From Cyanobacteria bacterium FACHB-502 (GTDB taxonomy: Bacteria > Cyanobacteriota > Cyanobacteriia > Elainellales > Elainellaceae), in assembly GCA_014695325.1 (NCBI GenBank), contig JACJNZ010000080.1:1-64000 (forward strand): a stretch of 64,000 bases of DNA, read 5' to 3'. A model generated the notes under the pieces. The model was not told the origin of the DNA and did no database searches. It was given only the letters and a program-made list of their open reading frames with translations. The position numbers and the translations under genes are program-made. Positions 18,295 to 27,336 of this stretch are shown piece after piece. Position 1 is the stretch's first letter; each line of letters starts with the position of its first letter.

Positions 18295-18306
18295 TCTAAC
18301 GTTAGA
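18295..18306. promoter_or_regulatory. Perfect 12-bp palindrome upstream of the helicase-like gene
   Basis: TCTAACGTTAGA sits 37 bases before the GTG start at 18344 and between this gene and divergent pxcA. It has the form of a dimeric regulator site, but no regulator can be named. Confidence 0.35.
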
Positions 18307-18343
18307 TTAGAAATGATGATACCAAGCCCCTGAGGAGCGATTC

Positions 18344-20551
18344 GTGTCTCTTGATTCTATTTGGATTTCGGGTGTAACGGGCAGTGGAAAGACCACCCGA
18401 CTCATCCAGCAGTTTACCCAGGCAGCAGAGGCAAACTGGCAGCGAGACCGGACTCAGGCACGACAGACTGCGCTAGTCTTTGCGGCGATCGGCGATAATC
18501 GGCTCGATCTTGCTGATCGCATTGCCGCTGCGACACAGGGCAAATATCGATTTGACTCGGTGACGCCGTTGGGCTTTTTTCAGGACGAAGTGCGGCTATT
18601 TTTTCCTCTGCTGGCAGAACAGCTTGGGCTGAAAACCTTATTTCCCTTGCGGCTGCGCCCGGAAACCGAGCAGGAATTAGCGACCCGCCTTTGGCAACCC
18701 AATTTAGCGTCGGGTCGATTGCGCCAAACGGGAATGCGCGACTATGACCTTGTGCGTCGATCGCTTGACCTGCTTCAGCTTGCGGCGTTTAGCGGTACAC
18801 CCCATGAAGACATTGCTTTTTTGCTGAAAGAAGGATTTGCCGAACAGGAAGGTTCTTTAGATTCACGAGATTCATGGGAGGCAATTGGCGAAGCGATCCA
18901 GCAGTGGTGGGATTGGTGTCTAGCCCGTGGACTGCTCACCTATGGAATTATCACCGAACTGTACTGGCGATATCTGCTGCCCCACCCGATTTATCGGCAG
19001 CACTTAACTAGCCGCTACTATGCTGTGTTTGCCGATGACGTAGACGAATATCCAGCAGTCGCCCGCACCCTATTTGAACTGCTGCTTGATCCTCCCGCAG
19101 CGGGAACGGCGAAGCATTGCAGCATTCCGGGAACCTTTACATTTAATCCTGAAGGCGGAATTCGCCTGGGATTGGGAGCCGATCCCCAATATTTTGCAGA
19201 GCTTGCCCATCGCTGCCAGAACGAAACCCTATTTGCAGATGCCAATCGTTGCATTGGTGCAACCTGGGGACGGTCGGTGATGGAGTGGGTGCGTGAACCT
19301 TTACTGCTGCCGCAGTTGCCAGACTGCATTCGTACAATCCAAACGGCGGCGAGAGGACAGCTTTTGCGCCATACTGCTGAAGAAATTGCGGCTGCAATTC
19401 ATAAAGGCGAGGTTCGGCCCCAGGATGTTGCTGTGATCGCGCCTGGAGTAGACCCGATCGCCCGCTACACGCTGCGCGAAATTCTCACCAGTCAGGGAAT
19501 TCCCGTTGCCTCGCTCCACGACCAGCATCCGCTTGCCAGTTCGCCGCTGATTCAGGCATTGTTGACTCTGCTGGCACTGGTTTACCCCGGCTTAGGACGA
19601 TTGCTCAACCGGGAGTCGATCGCTGAAATGCTGGTGCTGTTAAGCCAGGTTCCCAACTCTGTTTATACCGAGCCAATCAGCGCACTGGAAGTTGAACCCT
19701 TGAGTCAGTCCGATTCGGGCAGCTCAACCACCTTTATGCCGCGAATTGATCCCGTTCGAGCTGGGCTGCTGACCGACCACTGTTTTGTGCCCGATTTCGA
19801 TCGCCCCCATCTGCTTCCGGCAACCGTGCTGCCTCGCTGGGATCGGTTAGGCTTTCAGGCAACTCGCGCCTATGAAGATCTGGTGCAGTGGGTCGAGTCG
19901 CAAAAACAGCAGCAGCAGCAGCGCATGATCACGAGTCCCGTTGTGTTGCTCGATCGCGCCATTCAAAAATTCTTTTTTGGCGGCAGTCATTTGCCCTATG
20001 ACCAGCTTGCCGCCCTGCGCGAACTGATGGAAACCGCTCAGCATTACTGGGAAGTGGCTACTCGCCTCCAGTCGTTCAATGCCTCAGAAGTCCTGGTGTC
20101 GCTCTCGGTGGGGCAATTCATTCAGCTCTTACGCGAAGGCACAATTACTGCAGACCCTTTTCCCTCTAGACCGATCGGTAAAGCCGCTCAAGCGGTTACG
20201 ATCGCCACAATCTATCAATATCGAAACGATCGACGCTTTCATCGCTGGCAGTTCTGGCTTGATGCCGGCTCACCCTTCTGGCTATCAGGCGGGAGCGGAC
20301 TGTTTGGTGCACCCATTTTTCTAAGAAAGCGACTCGGAGCCTGGACAACCGCAGATGAGCTAGAAGCCAATGTGCAGCGACTTCAGCGACAGGTATTTGA
20401 TTTACTTCATCGGGCAACCAGTCGGGTTTATCTCTGCCACAGTGAACTGGCAGCGAATGGACAAGAACAGGCAGGAAATTTGCTGACGCTGGTGAATGCC
20501 GCACTGCCCGTCACCGCAGGACAAATCCTTGAAAGACCGATCAATGCCTAA
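18344..20551 (+). CDS. SF1-like helicase/recombinase, cyanobacterial family
   Basis: A 735-residue protein. Walker A (GVTGSGKTT, residues about 9-17) lies at the very N-terminus and a Walker B-like site (AVFADDVDEYP, about 229-239) follows. Two later blocks (DVAVIAPGVDPIARYTLREI and GIPVASLHDQHPLASSPLIQ) match the region of UvrD/AddB-type proteins that hold the second RecA fold. The final block ATSRVYLCHSELAANGQEQ resembles motif VI of such proteins without its arginine set. I would call it a UvrD/AddB-like protein with possible helicase or structural role in recombination. The start is a GTG with AGGAG upstream. No nuclease domain is visible. Confidence 0.65.
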   Translation: MSLDSIWISGVTGSGKTTRLIQQFTQAAEANWQRDRTQARQTALVFAAIGDNRLDLADRIAAATQGKYRFDSVTPLGFFQDEVRLFFPLLAEQLGLKTLFPLRLRPETEQELATRLWQPNLASGRLRQTGMRDYDLVRRSLDLLQLAAFSGTPHEDIAFLLKEGFAEQEGSLDSRDSWEAIGEAIQQWWDWCLARGLLTYGIITELYWRYLLPHPIYRQHLTSRYYAVFADDVDEYPAVARTLFELLLDPPAAGTAKHCSIPGTFTFNPEGGIRLGLGADPQYFAELAHRCQNETLFADANRCIGATWGRSVMEWVREPLLLPQLPDCIRTIQTAARGQLLRHTAEEIAAAIHKGEVRPQDVAVIAPGVDPIARYTLREILTSQGIPVASLHDQHPLASSPLIQALLTLLALVYPGLGRLLNRESIAEMLVLLSQVPNSVYTEPISALEVEPLSQSDSGSSTTFMPRIDPVRAGLLTDHCFVPDFDRPHLLPATVLPRWDRLGFQATRAYEDLVQWVESQKQQQQQRMITSPVVLLDRAIQKFFFGGSHLPYDQLAALRELMETAQHYWEVATRLQSFNASEVLVSLSVGQFIQLLREGTITADPFPSRPIGKAAQAVTIATIYQYRNDRRFHRWQFWLDAGSPFWLSGGSGLFGAPIFLRKRLGAWTTADELEANVQRLQRQVFDLLHRATSRVYLCHSELAANGQEQAGNLLTLVNAALPVTAGQILERPINA

Positions 20552-20574
20552 AAGCCTCGTAAGACTTAAGCATT

Positions 20575-20967
20575 TTAGGAAACTGAGCTTAAAATTGCCA
20601 GTTCCAACCCCAGATTAACGCTAATCCCGATCGTCAGACTAAGGTAAACCCAGACTGCTAAGAGCGATCCAGCGTGCTGCCTGTCCCAACCAGAGGCGCA
20701 AAGCTGCTGCATGAGCCGTATCTTTTGGCTGGTTAAAGGACTGACAACCAGCGGCTTCACAATCCATTCCCCGATAGTGACCACAATGACAAAATAAAGC
20801 ACCAGTCCAATCAGCCGCAGTCCATCCGCTAAGATTTCGCCAGAACCAATGCTGACCGGAGCGGATAGCACTCCCAGCAAAGGCTTAGCTGCCTGGGCAA
20901 TGAAAACACCCGTCAAAGCAGCATAGCCAAAAATTTGAGACAGACCGAACAGGGACGATCGCTTCAT
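20575..20967 (-). CDS. Small integral membrane protein, hypothetical
   Basis: A 130-residue protein with three likely membrane segments (IFGYAALTGVFIAQAAKPLL, LIGLVLYFVIVVTIGEWIV, LLAVWVYLSLTIGISVNLGL). Its ATG overlaps the stop of the upstream 65-codon ORF in the form ATGA, so translation is probably coupled. A longer frame to 21114 exists but would overlap that gene. I do not recognise a family. Confidence 0.65.
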   Translation of the reverse strand: MKRSSLFGLSQIFGYAALTGVFIAQAAKPLLGVLSAPVSIGSGEILADGLRLIGLVLYFVIVVTIGEWIVKPLVVSPLTSQKIRLMQQLCASGWDRQHAGSLLAVWVYLSLTIGISVNLGLELAILSSVS

Positions 20968-21161
20968 AAGGGCGATCCCTGCGCGATTAAATGCTGGCTC
21001 AGCAAGGTAGGAGAAGACTCCGCCTGATGCTGATGAAGTGTAAACGCTGCCCAGGCCAGCTCGACAATACAAACTCGGCAAGCACTGGGAATTTGGGTAG
21101 GCAAAACAATCCAATAGTGCGGTGTACGTTTTGCCGCTTCAACCTGAAAGTGACGACTCAT
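20964..21161 (-). CDS. Small soluble protein upstream of the membrane protein, hypothetical
   Basis: 65 residues, beginning MSRHFQVEAAKRTPHYWIVL and containing CRVCIVELAWAAFTLHQHQA. There is no membrane segment and no known motif. Support comes from the exact ATGA overlap with the next gene on the same strand, the ATG start and a coding-like composition. It could instead be a leader ORF for the membrane protein. Confidence 0.5.
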   Translation of the reverse strand: MSRHFQVEAAKRTPHYWIVLPTQIPSACRVCIVELAWAAFTLHQHQAESSPTLLSQHLIAQGSPL

Positions 21162-21215
21162 TGCGATACAATCCGGGAAGCTAGTAAAGTTAACGTTCCC
21201 GCTCCATCGCTGTTT

Positions 21216-21246
21216 GTCTCACAGATAGATTAACTGTCTCTGAGAC
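21216..21246. terminator. Hairpin behind the 66-residue gene
   Basis: GTCTCA...TGAGAC with inner AGA/TCT pairs forms a stem about 55 bases beyond the minus-strand stop at 21302. There is no clear U-run, so it is only a possible transcription end or RNA-processing stem. Confidence 0.3.
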
Positions 21247-21301
21247 TTAATAATCTGAAACTTTTCTTGATCGTTCGATTGTTGCTGAAAGTTTGCCGAA
21301 A

Positions 21302-21502
21302 TTAAACTACTAAGTTTCGCTCAACATAAGCGCGGCCTGCCATCATCGCAGCATTGCTGGTTTCGTATTCTCTGCCATCGTTTAGCAGGGTCAGGTCTGG
21401 ATCAATCACCCAGCACAAATAGCTATCCATTAGAGCCGATCGGCTCACGCCTACGATCCATCCGGGGTAGGCAGACACTTGTACGATCGATCCATCGCTC
21501 AT
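21302..21502 (-). CDS. Small conserved-type cyanobacterial protein, hypothetical
   Basis: A 66-residue acidic protein (GSIVQVSAYPGWIVGVSRSA, LCWVIDPDLTLLNDGREYET, SNAAMMAGRAYVERNLV). A strong ribosome-binding AAGGAG lies 11 bases before the ATG at 21502; a second ATG four bases upstream is out of frame. No known domain was recognised. The strong ribosome-binding site and compact globular composition favour a real gene. Confidence 0.6.
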   Translation of the reverse strand: MSDGSIVQVSAYPGWIVGVSRSALMDSYLCWVIDPDLTLLNDGREYETSNAAMMAGRAYVERNLVV

Positions 21503-22013
21503 GGCATTTGTTCTCCTTGGGTTGGTTCAGGTAATGTGCGGACTTGAAAATTAGGTTGATTGGTAAAATTTGCAGAAATCTAATTTCCCTGCGCCTATCC
21601 TTTAACCTGGCTTGATTTTGACGGATCTGGAATTGAGCTTCCGTCTCTCTCAAGCCTCAAATCCATCTCATCCAGTCAATAGATATTACAATTGCATCCC
21701 AAATTAGGCATAGCCTCATCTTGCCCAGAATTACCCCTTACACTACCGTGGTTTCCCAAACAAGCTACTGAGAGAATAAGGAGGATTGAAAAGTTTGGAG
21801 TTGCCTCTTAAACCGCCTTTTCTGGAGAAATTGAACCCTCTGCTGCGGACTGCTTTAGCCTGCTTGAGGAAAACTTTTGGAAGTTTATTCTCGATCGAGA
21901 TTAAGGCTGGGATGATGAGAGTGAATTTTTTCCTGGAACCTCGTCCCAGTTCGCTGAATCACTTTAAAGCTCGAAAATAAAGGCTTTCAAAACTATCTCT
22001 GGGCACTAATCCA
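21503..22013. other. Intergenic region before alpha-amylase
   Basis: Divergent spacer of 511 bp. It contains AAGGAGG at about 21778-21784 followed by a 60-codon open frame starting with TTG (21795-21980), but the predicted peptide has no recognisable features and the stretch may simply be leader sequence. No RNA gene was seen. Confidence 0.4.
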
Positions 22014-23684
22014 ATGACGAACGTATTTCAACAGCTTGAACAGCGATTTCATCAATTGGGCAAAGATCTGACCCCTGAAGTCGTTGAAACTGCCACTCAA
22101 TCGCTTCAAGAATGGCTGGAACGCAATATCGATTGCCTTGCTGCCCGTAAACCAGGCGCAGAGTTTAACGGCACGATGATGCAGTGGTTCCACTGGTATC
22201 TGCCTTCAGATGGCACTCACTGGAATCAGCTTGCCGATCGCGCCCAGGAGCTTGCCAAGGCAGGAATAACCGCCATCTGGATGCCGCCCGCCTGCAAAGC
22301 AATGGAGGGAGAAAACGATGTGGGCTACGGCATTTATGACCTGTACGACCTGGGAGAATTTAACCAGAGCAAAAGCACCCGTACTAAGTACGGCACGAAA
22401 GACGAATACGTTGCTGCTGTGAAAGCAATTCAGCGAGCCGGAATGCAGGCTTATGCAGACGTAGTGTTTAACCACAAGATGGGCGCAGACTGCACGGAAG
22501 AGTTTGAAGTGGTGCCCTACGACCGGAGCGATCGCAACTGCCCGATCGACGGCGAGAGAACCATTCGCGGCTGGACAGAATTTAGCTTTCCCGGTCGGGG
22601 CGATAAGTATTCCTCAATGAAATGGCACTGGTGGCACTTTGACGCACTGGACTATGACGACGGCAATCCGGGCTACCGCGCTGTTTATCAGGTTAAGGGC
22701 AAAAGTTTTGATACCAAAGTCGATCTGCGCCAGGGCAACTATGACTATTTGATGGGCTGCGACCTGGATATGAATCATCCTGAGGTGCGGGGTGAGCTGA
22801 AATACTGGGGCGAGTGGCTGATGAACACTGTAGGACTGGACGGCTTCCGGCTGGATGCAATTAAACACATCAACGGCGATTTCTTTAGCGACTGGCTGGA
22901 TCACCTAGAGCATTACGCAGAGAAAGATCTGTTTTGCGTCGGGGAATACTGGACAGAAGACTTCGGCTCCCTGAGCTGGTATATCGGCAACGCAGGCGGG
23001 AGGCTAAATTTATTTGATGTGCCGCTGCACTACAACTTTCATCGCGCCAGTCTATCGGGTGGAAACTACGATATGCGATCGATCCTGGACAACACGCTGA
23101 TGAAGCACCTGCCCATGTTTGCCGTCACCCTAGTCGATAACCACGACACGCAGCCCTTACAAGCACTCGAATCTATAGTGGAATCCTGGTTTAAGCCACT
23201 TGCCTACGCGGTTATTCTGCTGCGGGCGGAAGGCTATCCCTGCATTTTTTATGCAGACTACTACGGCGCACATTACCGGGATAAAGGACGAGACGGCAAC
23301 GAGCATGAAATTTGGCTGGACTCCCACCGCTGGCTGATCGATCGCTTTCTGTTTGCCCGTCAATATTTCGCCTACGGAGCGCAGTACGACTACTTCGATC
23401 ACTGGGACATCATCGGCTGGACGCGACTCGGCTCTGAGCAGCACCCTGGTGCAATGGCAGTGATTATGAGCGACGGTCCCGACGGCAGCAAATGGATGGA
23501 AGTCGGCAAACCTAACACCACCTTTTACGACATCACCGAACATATCAAAGAACCCGTTCGCACAAACCAGGACGGCTGGGGCGAGTTTCGCTGTAACGGT
23601 GGATCGGTGTCCGTCTGGGTGGAGAGAGATCCTTTGTTGTCTTGTCTGACAGGATTACCGATCGAGATTCGGGTGGGTGAGTGA
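22014..23684 (+). CDS. Cytoplasmic alpha-amylase, GH13 family
   Basis: Hydrolyses alpha-1,4 bonds in glycogen or maltodextrin. There is no signal peptide, so it acts in the cytoplasm on storage glycogen. GH13 conserved regions are visible: ADVVFNHKMG (region I), GFRLDAIKHI with the nucleophile Asp (region II), FCVGEYW with the acid/base Glu (region III) and TLVDNHDTQP with the transition-state Asp (region IV). An ~45-residue helical lead precedes the barrel, which begins at GTMMQWFHWYLPSDG, the pattern of the bacterial liquefying/cytoplasmic AmyA group. The length is 556 residues. The 3' end of the gene has the GGGTGAGTGAG motif common at gene ends here. Confidence 0.93.
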   Translation: MTNVFQQLEQRFHQLGKDLTPEVVETATQSLQEWLERNIDCLAARKPGAEFNGTMMQWFHWYLPSDGTHWNQLADRAQELAKAGITAIWMPPACKAMEGENDVGYGIYDLYDLGEFNQSKSTRTKYGTKDEYVAAVKAIQRAGMQAYADVVFNHKMGADCTEEFEVVPYDRSDRNCPIDGERTIRGWTEFSFPGRGDKYSSMKWHWWHFDALDYDDGNPGYRAVYQVKGKSFDTKVDLRQGNYDYLMGCDLDMNHPEVRGELKYWGEWLMNTVGLDGFRLDAIKHINGDFFSDWLDHLEHYAEKDLFCVGEYWTEDFGSLSWYIGNAGGRLNLFDVPLHYNFHRASLSGGNYDMRSILDNTLMKHLPMFAVTLVDNHDTQPLQALESIVESWFKPLAYAVILLRAEGYPCIFYADYYGAHYRDKGRDGNEHEIWLDSHRWLIDRFLFARQYFAYGAQYDYFDHWDIIGWTRLGSEQHPGAMAVIMSDGPDGSKWMEVGKPNTTFYDITEHIKEPVRTNQDGWGEFRCNGGSVSVWVERDPLLSCLTGLPIEIRVGE

Positions 23685-23869
23685 GCGGGTCAGGGGCTTC
23701 GGGTTCCTCGCGCCAATGCTCTGCGTTGGAATGCTCATTAGGCGGCTCTGCTACAGGATTAAATCAGCGGCAGAGCTGTATCTGGGAGATTATCCAGGCT
23801 GAACCTGGACACCAAAGTTAAAGTCCCATCTGTTTGCAGGACAAATTTCGCGAATCCAGATAATTAAAG

Positions 23870-23904
23870 GAGCCGTTGAGGAAGCGAATAGATTCCAGCG
23901 GCTC
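23870..23904. terminator. Hairpin between convergent genes
   Basis: GAGCCGTTG pairs with CAGCGGCTC (one G-U pair) around a 17-base loop. It sits between the amylase gene and the convergent frameshifted membrane gene, so it may end transcription from either side; no strong U-run is present. Confidence 0.45.
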
Positions 23905-23913
23905 TGTTATTCG

Positions 23914-24467
23914 TCAACTTGTAAAGTGGATGACTAAACTATAGATTGACAGGATGAAAGTTAAGAGTGCAATAATCCATAATATCTGTAAAAAAGTTAT
24001 ATCAAAATCCTGGTTCTCAGCTTTTTTCTATCTATGAAGTAAGAGGATAAACTATTTTGACAAACCGCTGACAATACAGTGCTTGTCCATAGATGCACCA
24101 CACCAATCTTTGATTGGATAAAGATACAGGCGACGAGTACAAGTACTGAGTGAATTGTAAAAAGAATATTGGCAATAGCAAGCCTTTTCGTTTCCTCTGC
24201 TATTCCATAGCCCAAAAAAATAATCAATGAGGGAATAAGAATAAACACAAAATCAAAAACGTAAGGCTCAAAAATGAACTCGTTGGAAATTTTCAATAAC
24301 TGAGCTTGACGATCGAAGAAGCCATCAACATTAGATGCTTCAGCCACAATCATTCCACTATGCCAATATCGCCATAGCCAAAATAGGAGAAGGGTCAAGA
24401 TACTAAGATTGGTAATAATAAGCAGAATAGAAAAGCGAGAAGACTTTCCAGGCAACGATTCAAACAT
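23914..24467 (-). pseudogene. Four-helix-like membrane protein, frameshifted copy A
   Basis: Copy A of a tandem pair. Its open frame (23997-24467, 156 residues) aligns with copy B at 24649-25173: SLPxxxSRF, FWLWxYWHxGxI, FEPYxxDxxxxL, IQSKIxVxHxW. Near the end copy A reads FIDRKKLRTRILI and stops, whereas copy B has ENENQDFDKTFLSVMQIICL. One base shift at the A6 tract (24022-24027) gives AENQDFDITFLQILWIIALL and a stop at 23914, restoring the last membrane helix. Copy A is therefore a recently frameshifted gene, a phase-variable gene or carries a sequencing indel. Four membrane segments are predicted in the restored form. Function is unknown. Confidence 0.75.
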
Positions 24468-24648
24468 ACTCTTACTTTCTTTTCTAGTCTTGATAAAGAA
24501 GCATCAAAAGCTGTGAGCATCAAAATTTATAGTTTTGATTCTTTGAAATCTTTAAGGTCTGCTTGTGTGATTTCAGCGAATCAGGTTAACCGGAGAAAGA
24601 GCATTTGAGTCAATGCTTCTCTAATCCATTAGCTCTATTGTCAAAAGG

Positions 24649-25173
24649 CTAGTAGCTAAAAACGTTCAGCATAAACAATAGAAGACAGATAATTTGCATT
24701 ACTGATAGAAAGGTTTTGTCAAAATCCTGATTCTCATTTTCTTGTTCACGCCTGGAGTTGCCCGACAAGCAAGTTATAACTGACGCTGAAACTAAGGCAC
24801 TTCTCCAAATATGTAATACATCAATTTTTGATTGTATTAATACACAGGTAATGAATACTACAACAGAGTGAATAGAGAGAAAAGCATAGGCAATTGCAAG
24901 CTTTTTAGTAATAATTGACACTAAAGAACCTAGTCCCAAAAACGCAATGGCAAGAACAAGAAGAGAATCTAAAATATAAGGTTCAAAAACATACTTATTG
25001 AGAATTGAAAAGCTCACCCTGCGATTAAAGAAGCTATCAACATCAACACTCGCAATTAGTCCATCGTGCCAATACTGCCATAGCCAAAACGCGAGGAGAA
25101 GAAATATAGCGAGATTGGTAGAAATGATAAAAGCATAGAAGCGTGAATATGTTTTAGGCAAAGATTCAGACAT
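24649..25173 (-). CDS. Four-helix-like membrane protein, copy B
   Basis: Intact 174-residue paralogue of the neighbouring gene. Predicted membrane segments: AFIISTNLAIFLLLAFWLW, LDSLLVLAIAFLGLGSLV, FLSIHSVVVFITCVLIQ and a C-terminal IICLLLFMLNVF. A charged loop (RREQENENQDFD) precedes the last helix. The region is more AT-rich than the flanking genes, which together with the tandem duplication may indicate acquired DNA. I do not recognise the family. Confidence 0.65.
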   Translation of the reverse strand: MSESLPKTYSRFYAFIISTNLAIFLLLAFWLWQYWHDGLIASVDVDSFFNRRVSFSILNKYVFEPYILDSLLVLAIAFLGLGSLVSIITKKLAIAYAFLSIHSVVVFITCVLIQSKIDVLHIWRSALVSASVITCLSGNSRREQENENQDFDKTFLSVMQIICLLLFMLNVFSY

Positions 25174-25326
25174 ACTCTCAGATCCTTTTCAGCTTCGATC
25201 AGCCCCAAAGAAATTGGGTAAAACGACTGTAACTCGGGCTTCACGAGCATCCATAGCACACTCATTGAGTAGTCTACCCAGGATCTAGAGGAAACTCATA
25301 AAAGCGTAGTGTCTCAAGTTCAGCAG

Positions 25327-25387
25327 TTCTTCGCTCCCCCTCTCCCTACTCTCCCTCTCGCCCATCCACCCCTCTACCCCTCAACTC
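25327..25387. repeat. C-rich low-complexity tract
   Basis: TCGCTCCCCCTCTCCCTACT, CTCCCTCTCGCCCATCCACC and similar units, running into the 3' end of the endonuclease III gene. It is the reverse-strand counterpart of the G-rich tracts at 729, 12744 and 14281. Confidence 0.7.
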
Positions 25388-26036
25388 CCACCTGCTGACA
25401 CATCGACAGCAACGGGCATTTAGGACATTTCGGGGCATTCCCGGTACAAATGTGCTTGCCGAAGGGAACTAGCAGCGCATTAATCTCGATCCAGTATTGC
25501 TGGGGTAGTTTTGCTTCCAGGGCTGCCAGCGTTTTTTCGGGCGTGCGGCTTTGGACATAGCCCCAGCGATTGGTGACGCGATGCACATGGATATCGACGC
25601 TGATGTAGGGCTGCTCGCAGGCAATACCGAGGGCAAGATGGGCACACTTTGCCCCGATCCCTTTAAACGACAAAAAAACCTGCTCATCGCAGGGCAACTC
25701 ACCGCCATATTCACGCACAATTCGATCGGCAATATCCCAAATTTGCTGCGCTTTTGCGTCGTGGTAGGTGCTTCTTTGAATCAGCCGATCGATTTCTGCC
25801 ACGCTAAGCTGAACCATTTCCGCTGGAGTGCGAGCGCGATCGAACAGCCGTTTTGCGGTAGGCAAACTGACCTCGTCATAGGTGCGAATCGAGATGATAC
25901 AGGAAATTAACTGCTCAAACGGCGAATTATAACCCTGTGCTGCCAACTCAAACATCGCAGCCTTAGGAAAGGAAGAGACTGCCTGCCGCAGGCGATCGAT
26001 CACTTCGTCAATTTCAAACGGCTGCTTTTCAGTCAC
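25374..26036 (-). CDS. nth: Endonuclease III-family DNA glycosylase
   Basis: Base-excision repair enzyme that removes oxidised pyrimidines and cuts the abasic strand. The helix-hairpin-helix is FKGIGAKCAHLALG, with the catalytic lysine in GAK. The catalytic aspartate is in VDIHVHRVTNRWG. The [4Fe-4S] ligands follow C-X6-C-X2-C-X5-C in CTGNAPKCPKCPLLSMC. The length of 220 residues is normal. The C-terminal codons lie inside a C-rich repeat tract. Confidence 0.92.
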   Translation of the reverse strand: MTEKQPFEIDEVIDRLRQAVSSFPKAAMFELAAQGYNSPFEQLISCIISIRTYDEVSLPTAKRLFDRARTPAEMVQLSVAEIDRLIQRSTYHDAKAQQIWDIADRIVREYGGELPCDEQVFLSFKGIGAKCAHLALGIACEQPYISVDIHVHRVTNRWGYVQSRTPEKTLAALEAKLPQQYWIEINALLVPFGKHICTGNAPKCPKCPLLSMCQQVGVEG

Positions 26037-26099
26037 GATCGAGTCTTGCTACCGATGACTGTTACAGATTGCTGTTACAGATTACAGACTCACTATGAA

Positions 26100-26288
26100 C
26101 TAAGCCTTGCGCCGGAACCGTCTCTGCTTGCGTCGGGCAATGGCTTTGCGCTTTTCTTTTTCGAGCGGTGTTTCAAAGTGGCGATTCTTCTTCATGTCGG
26201 CAAAAATATCGGCTCTAGACACCTGCCGCTTAAAGCGACGCAGGGCTGACTCGATTCCTTCGTTTTCGCCGACAATCACTTGAGTCAT
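26100..26288 (-). CDS. rpsU: 30S ribosomal protein S21
   Basis: Basic 62-residue protein starting [20 protein letters not shown], with the S21 pattern [20 protein letters not shown] and an Arg/Lys-rich tail. The ATG at 26288 has GGAGAGG upstream; the longer frame to 26336 is not needed. It lies downstream of the RNA-binding-protein gene on the same strand. An rbp-rpsU pairing is known from cyanobacteria, where it is linked to cold response. Confidence 0.95.
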   Translation of the reverse strand: MTQVIVGENEGIESALRRFKRQVSRADIFADMKKNRHFETPLEKEKRKAIARRKQRRFRRKA

Positions 26289-26426
26289 GCAATCCTCTCC
26301 TTGTTTTGATATAAATGTTTGTTCATGTTTTACCACAGAATAAAGAGCTTCCAGCAGAGCGAGGCAATCGTCTCAGCCTACTAGAAGCTCTTAACTTCAA
26401 ACTATCAATTTTGGGGAATTTAAGGC

Positions 26427-26747
26427 TTAATAGCGACGATCGTTCCGTCCACCGCGATTGCCACCACCTCCTCCCCAACCGCCACCGCCACCTGCAGGGC
26501 GTTCTTCGCGAGGCTTCGCCTTATTGACTTTTAGATCGCGTCCCATCCACTCTGCGCCGTCAAGTGCATCGATCGCAGCCTGTTCTTCAGCGTCTGAAGA
26601 CATTTCTACGAAACCAAAACCACGCATCCGACCTGTTTCCCGATCGACCGGAAGCTGAACTCGCTTTACCGTACCGTACTCAGCAAAAACAGTGGTGACG
26701 TCCTCTTCAGTAACCTGATAGGACAGGTTGCCAACATAGATTGACAT
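26427..26747 (-). CDS. RRM-type glycine-rich RNA-binding protein
   Basis: One RNA-recognition motif of about 80 residues with RNP2 (IYVGNLSY) and RNP1 (RGFGFVEM), followed by a Gly-rich tail (GGGGGWGGGGGNRGGRNDRR). Cyanobacterial Rbp proteins of this kind bind RNA and are often cold-induced. Total length is 106 residues. The 3' neighbour is rpsU, and the 5' region is a long leader-like spacer, so cold regulation at the transcript level is plausible but not shown by a recognised motif. Confidence 0.93.
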   Translation of the reverse strand: MSIYVGNLSYQVTEEDVTTVFAEYGTVKRVQLPVDRETGRMRGFGFVEMSSDAEEQAAIDALDGAEWMGRDLKVNKAKPREERPAGGGGGWGGGGGNRGGRNDRRY

Positions 26748-27336
26748 AAACTACTCCATAGAACCAATGCAGAGAATCAAATAATCAGAGTGTTGTCCGT
26801 CAATCTTTATCCAATCTTGCACAAGCACAACTAACTACCGACTATCTCAAATCCCAAATCCTATAGTAGCCTGAGATGCCCGCTTCAAGTGAAATTTATT
26901 CGTAAACAAATGTATCTTTTGTGAGATAGAAGACGTAGCAGGGGAAACAGAAAGGAGAGCGATACGGGAGGAGAGGAATCATTCAGCAGAGAGCTGCCTT
27001 CCCCCATAAAAGCCTGAAAAAGCCTAAAGCGGAAAACCCTTAGGGAATTTAGCTCAAAGGTAGCCCTCATAACTACCCCTTGTTTAGGCCTGAGTTAGAT
27101 GAGAGCAGGGCAGACGATTCGCGGTAAATCTGGGAATGGTTTAAATCTATTATCAATACTTTGTTTGTCTTAAAGGATTGTTTATAGGGATAGGGTCAGT
27201 CCTCGAGCAGGGCTAGGGAATGGGGAGGATGTTCGATGCTTGCAGGTCGTTTAATGCCCTAGCTATCGCTACCGATTTGTTATCACAACCAATGGCTATC
27301 ACAACCAATTACTGAAGCAGGACGCTGAAAAACAGC
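26748..27336. other. Long spacer upstream of the RNA-binding-protein gene
   Basis: 589 bp without a supported gene. It likely contains the rbp leader and promoter on the minus strand and the promoter of the deoxyribosyltransferase gene on the plus strand. TATCACAACCAAT is repeated at about 27281 and 27296. A 61-codon minus frame (26885-27070) shows no gene features. Confidence 0.45.

Noticed and set aside
21786-21980. Small ORF with AAGGAGG upstream
   Set aside because: The TTG start is too close to the ribosome-binding sequence or needs a second TTG; peptide is unremarkable. Possible but not defensible.
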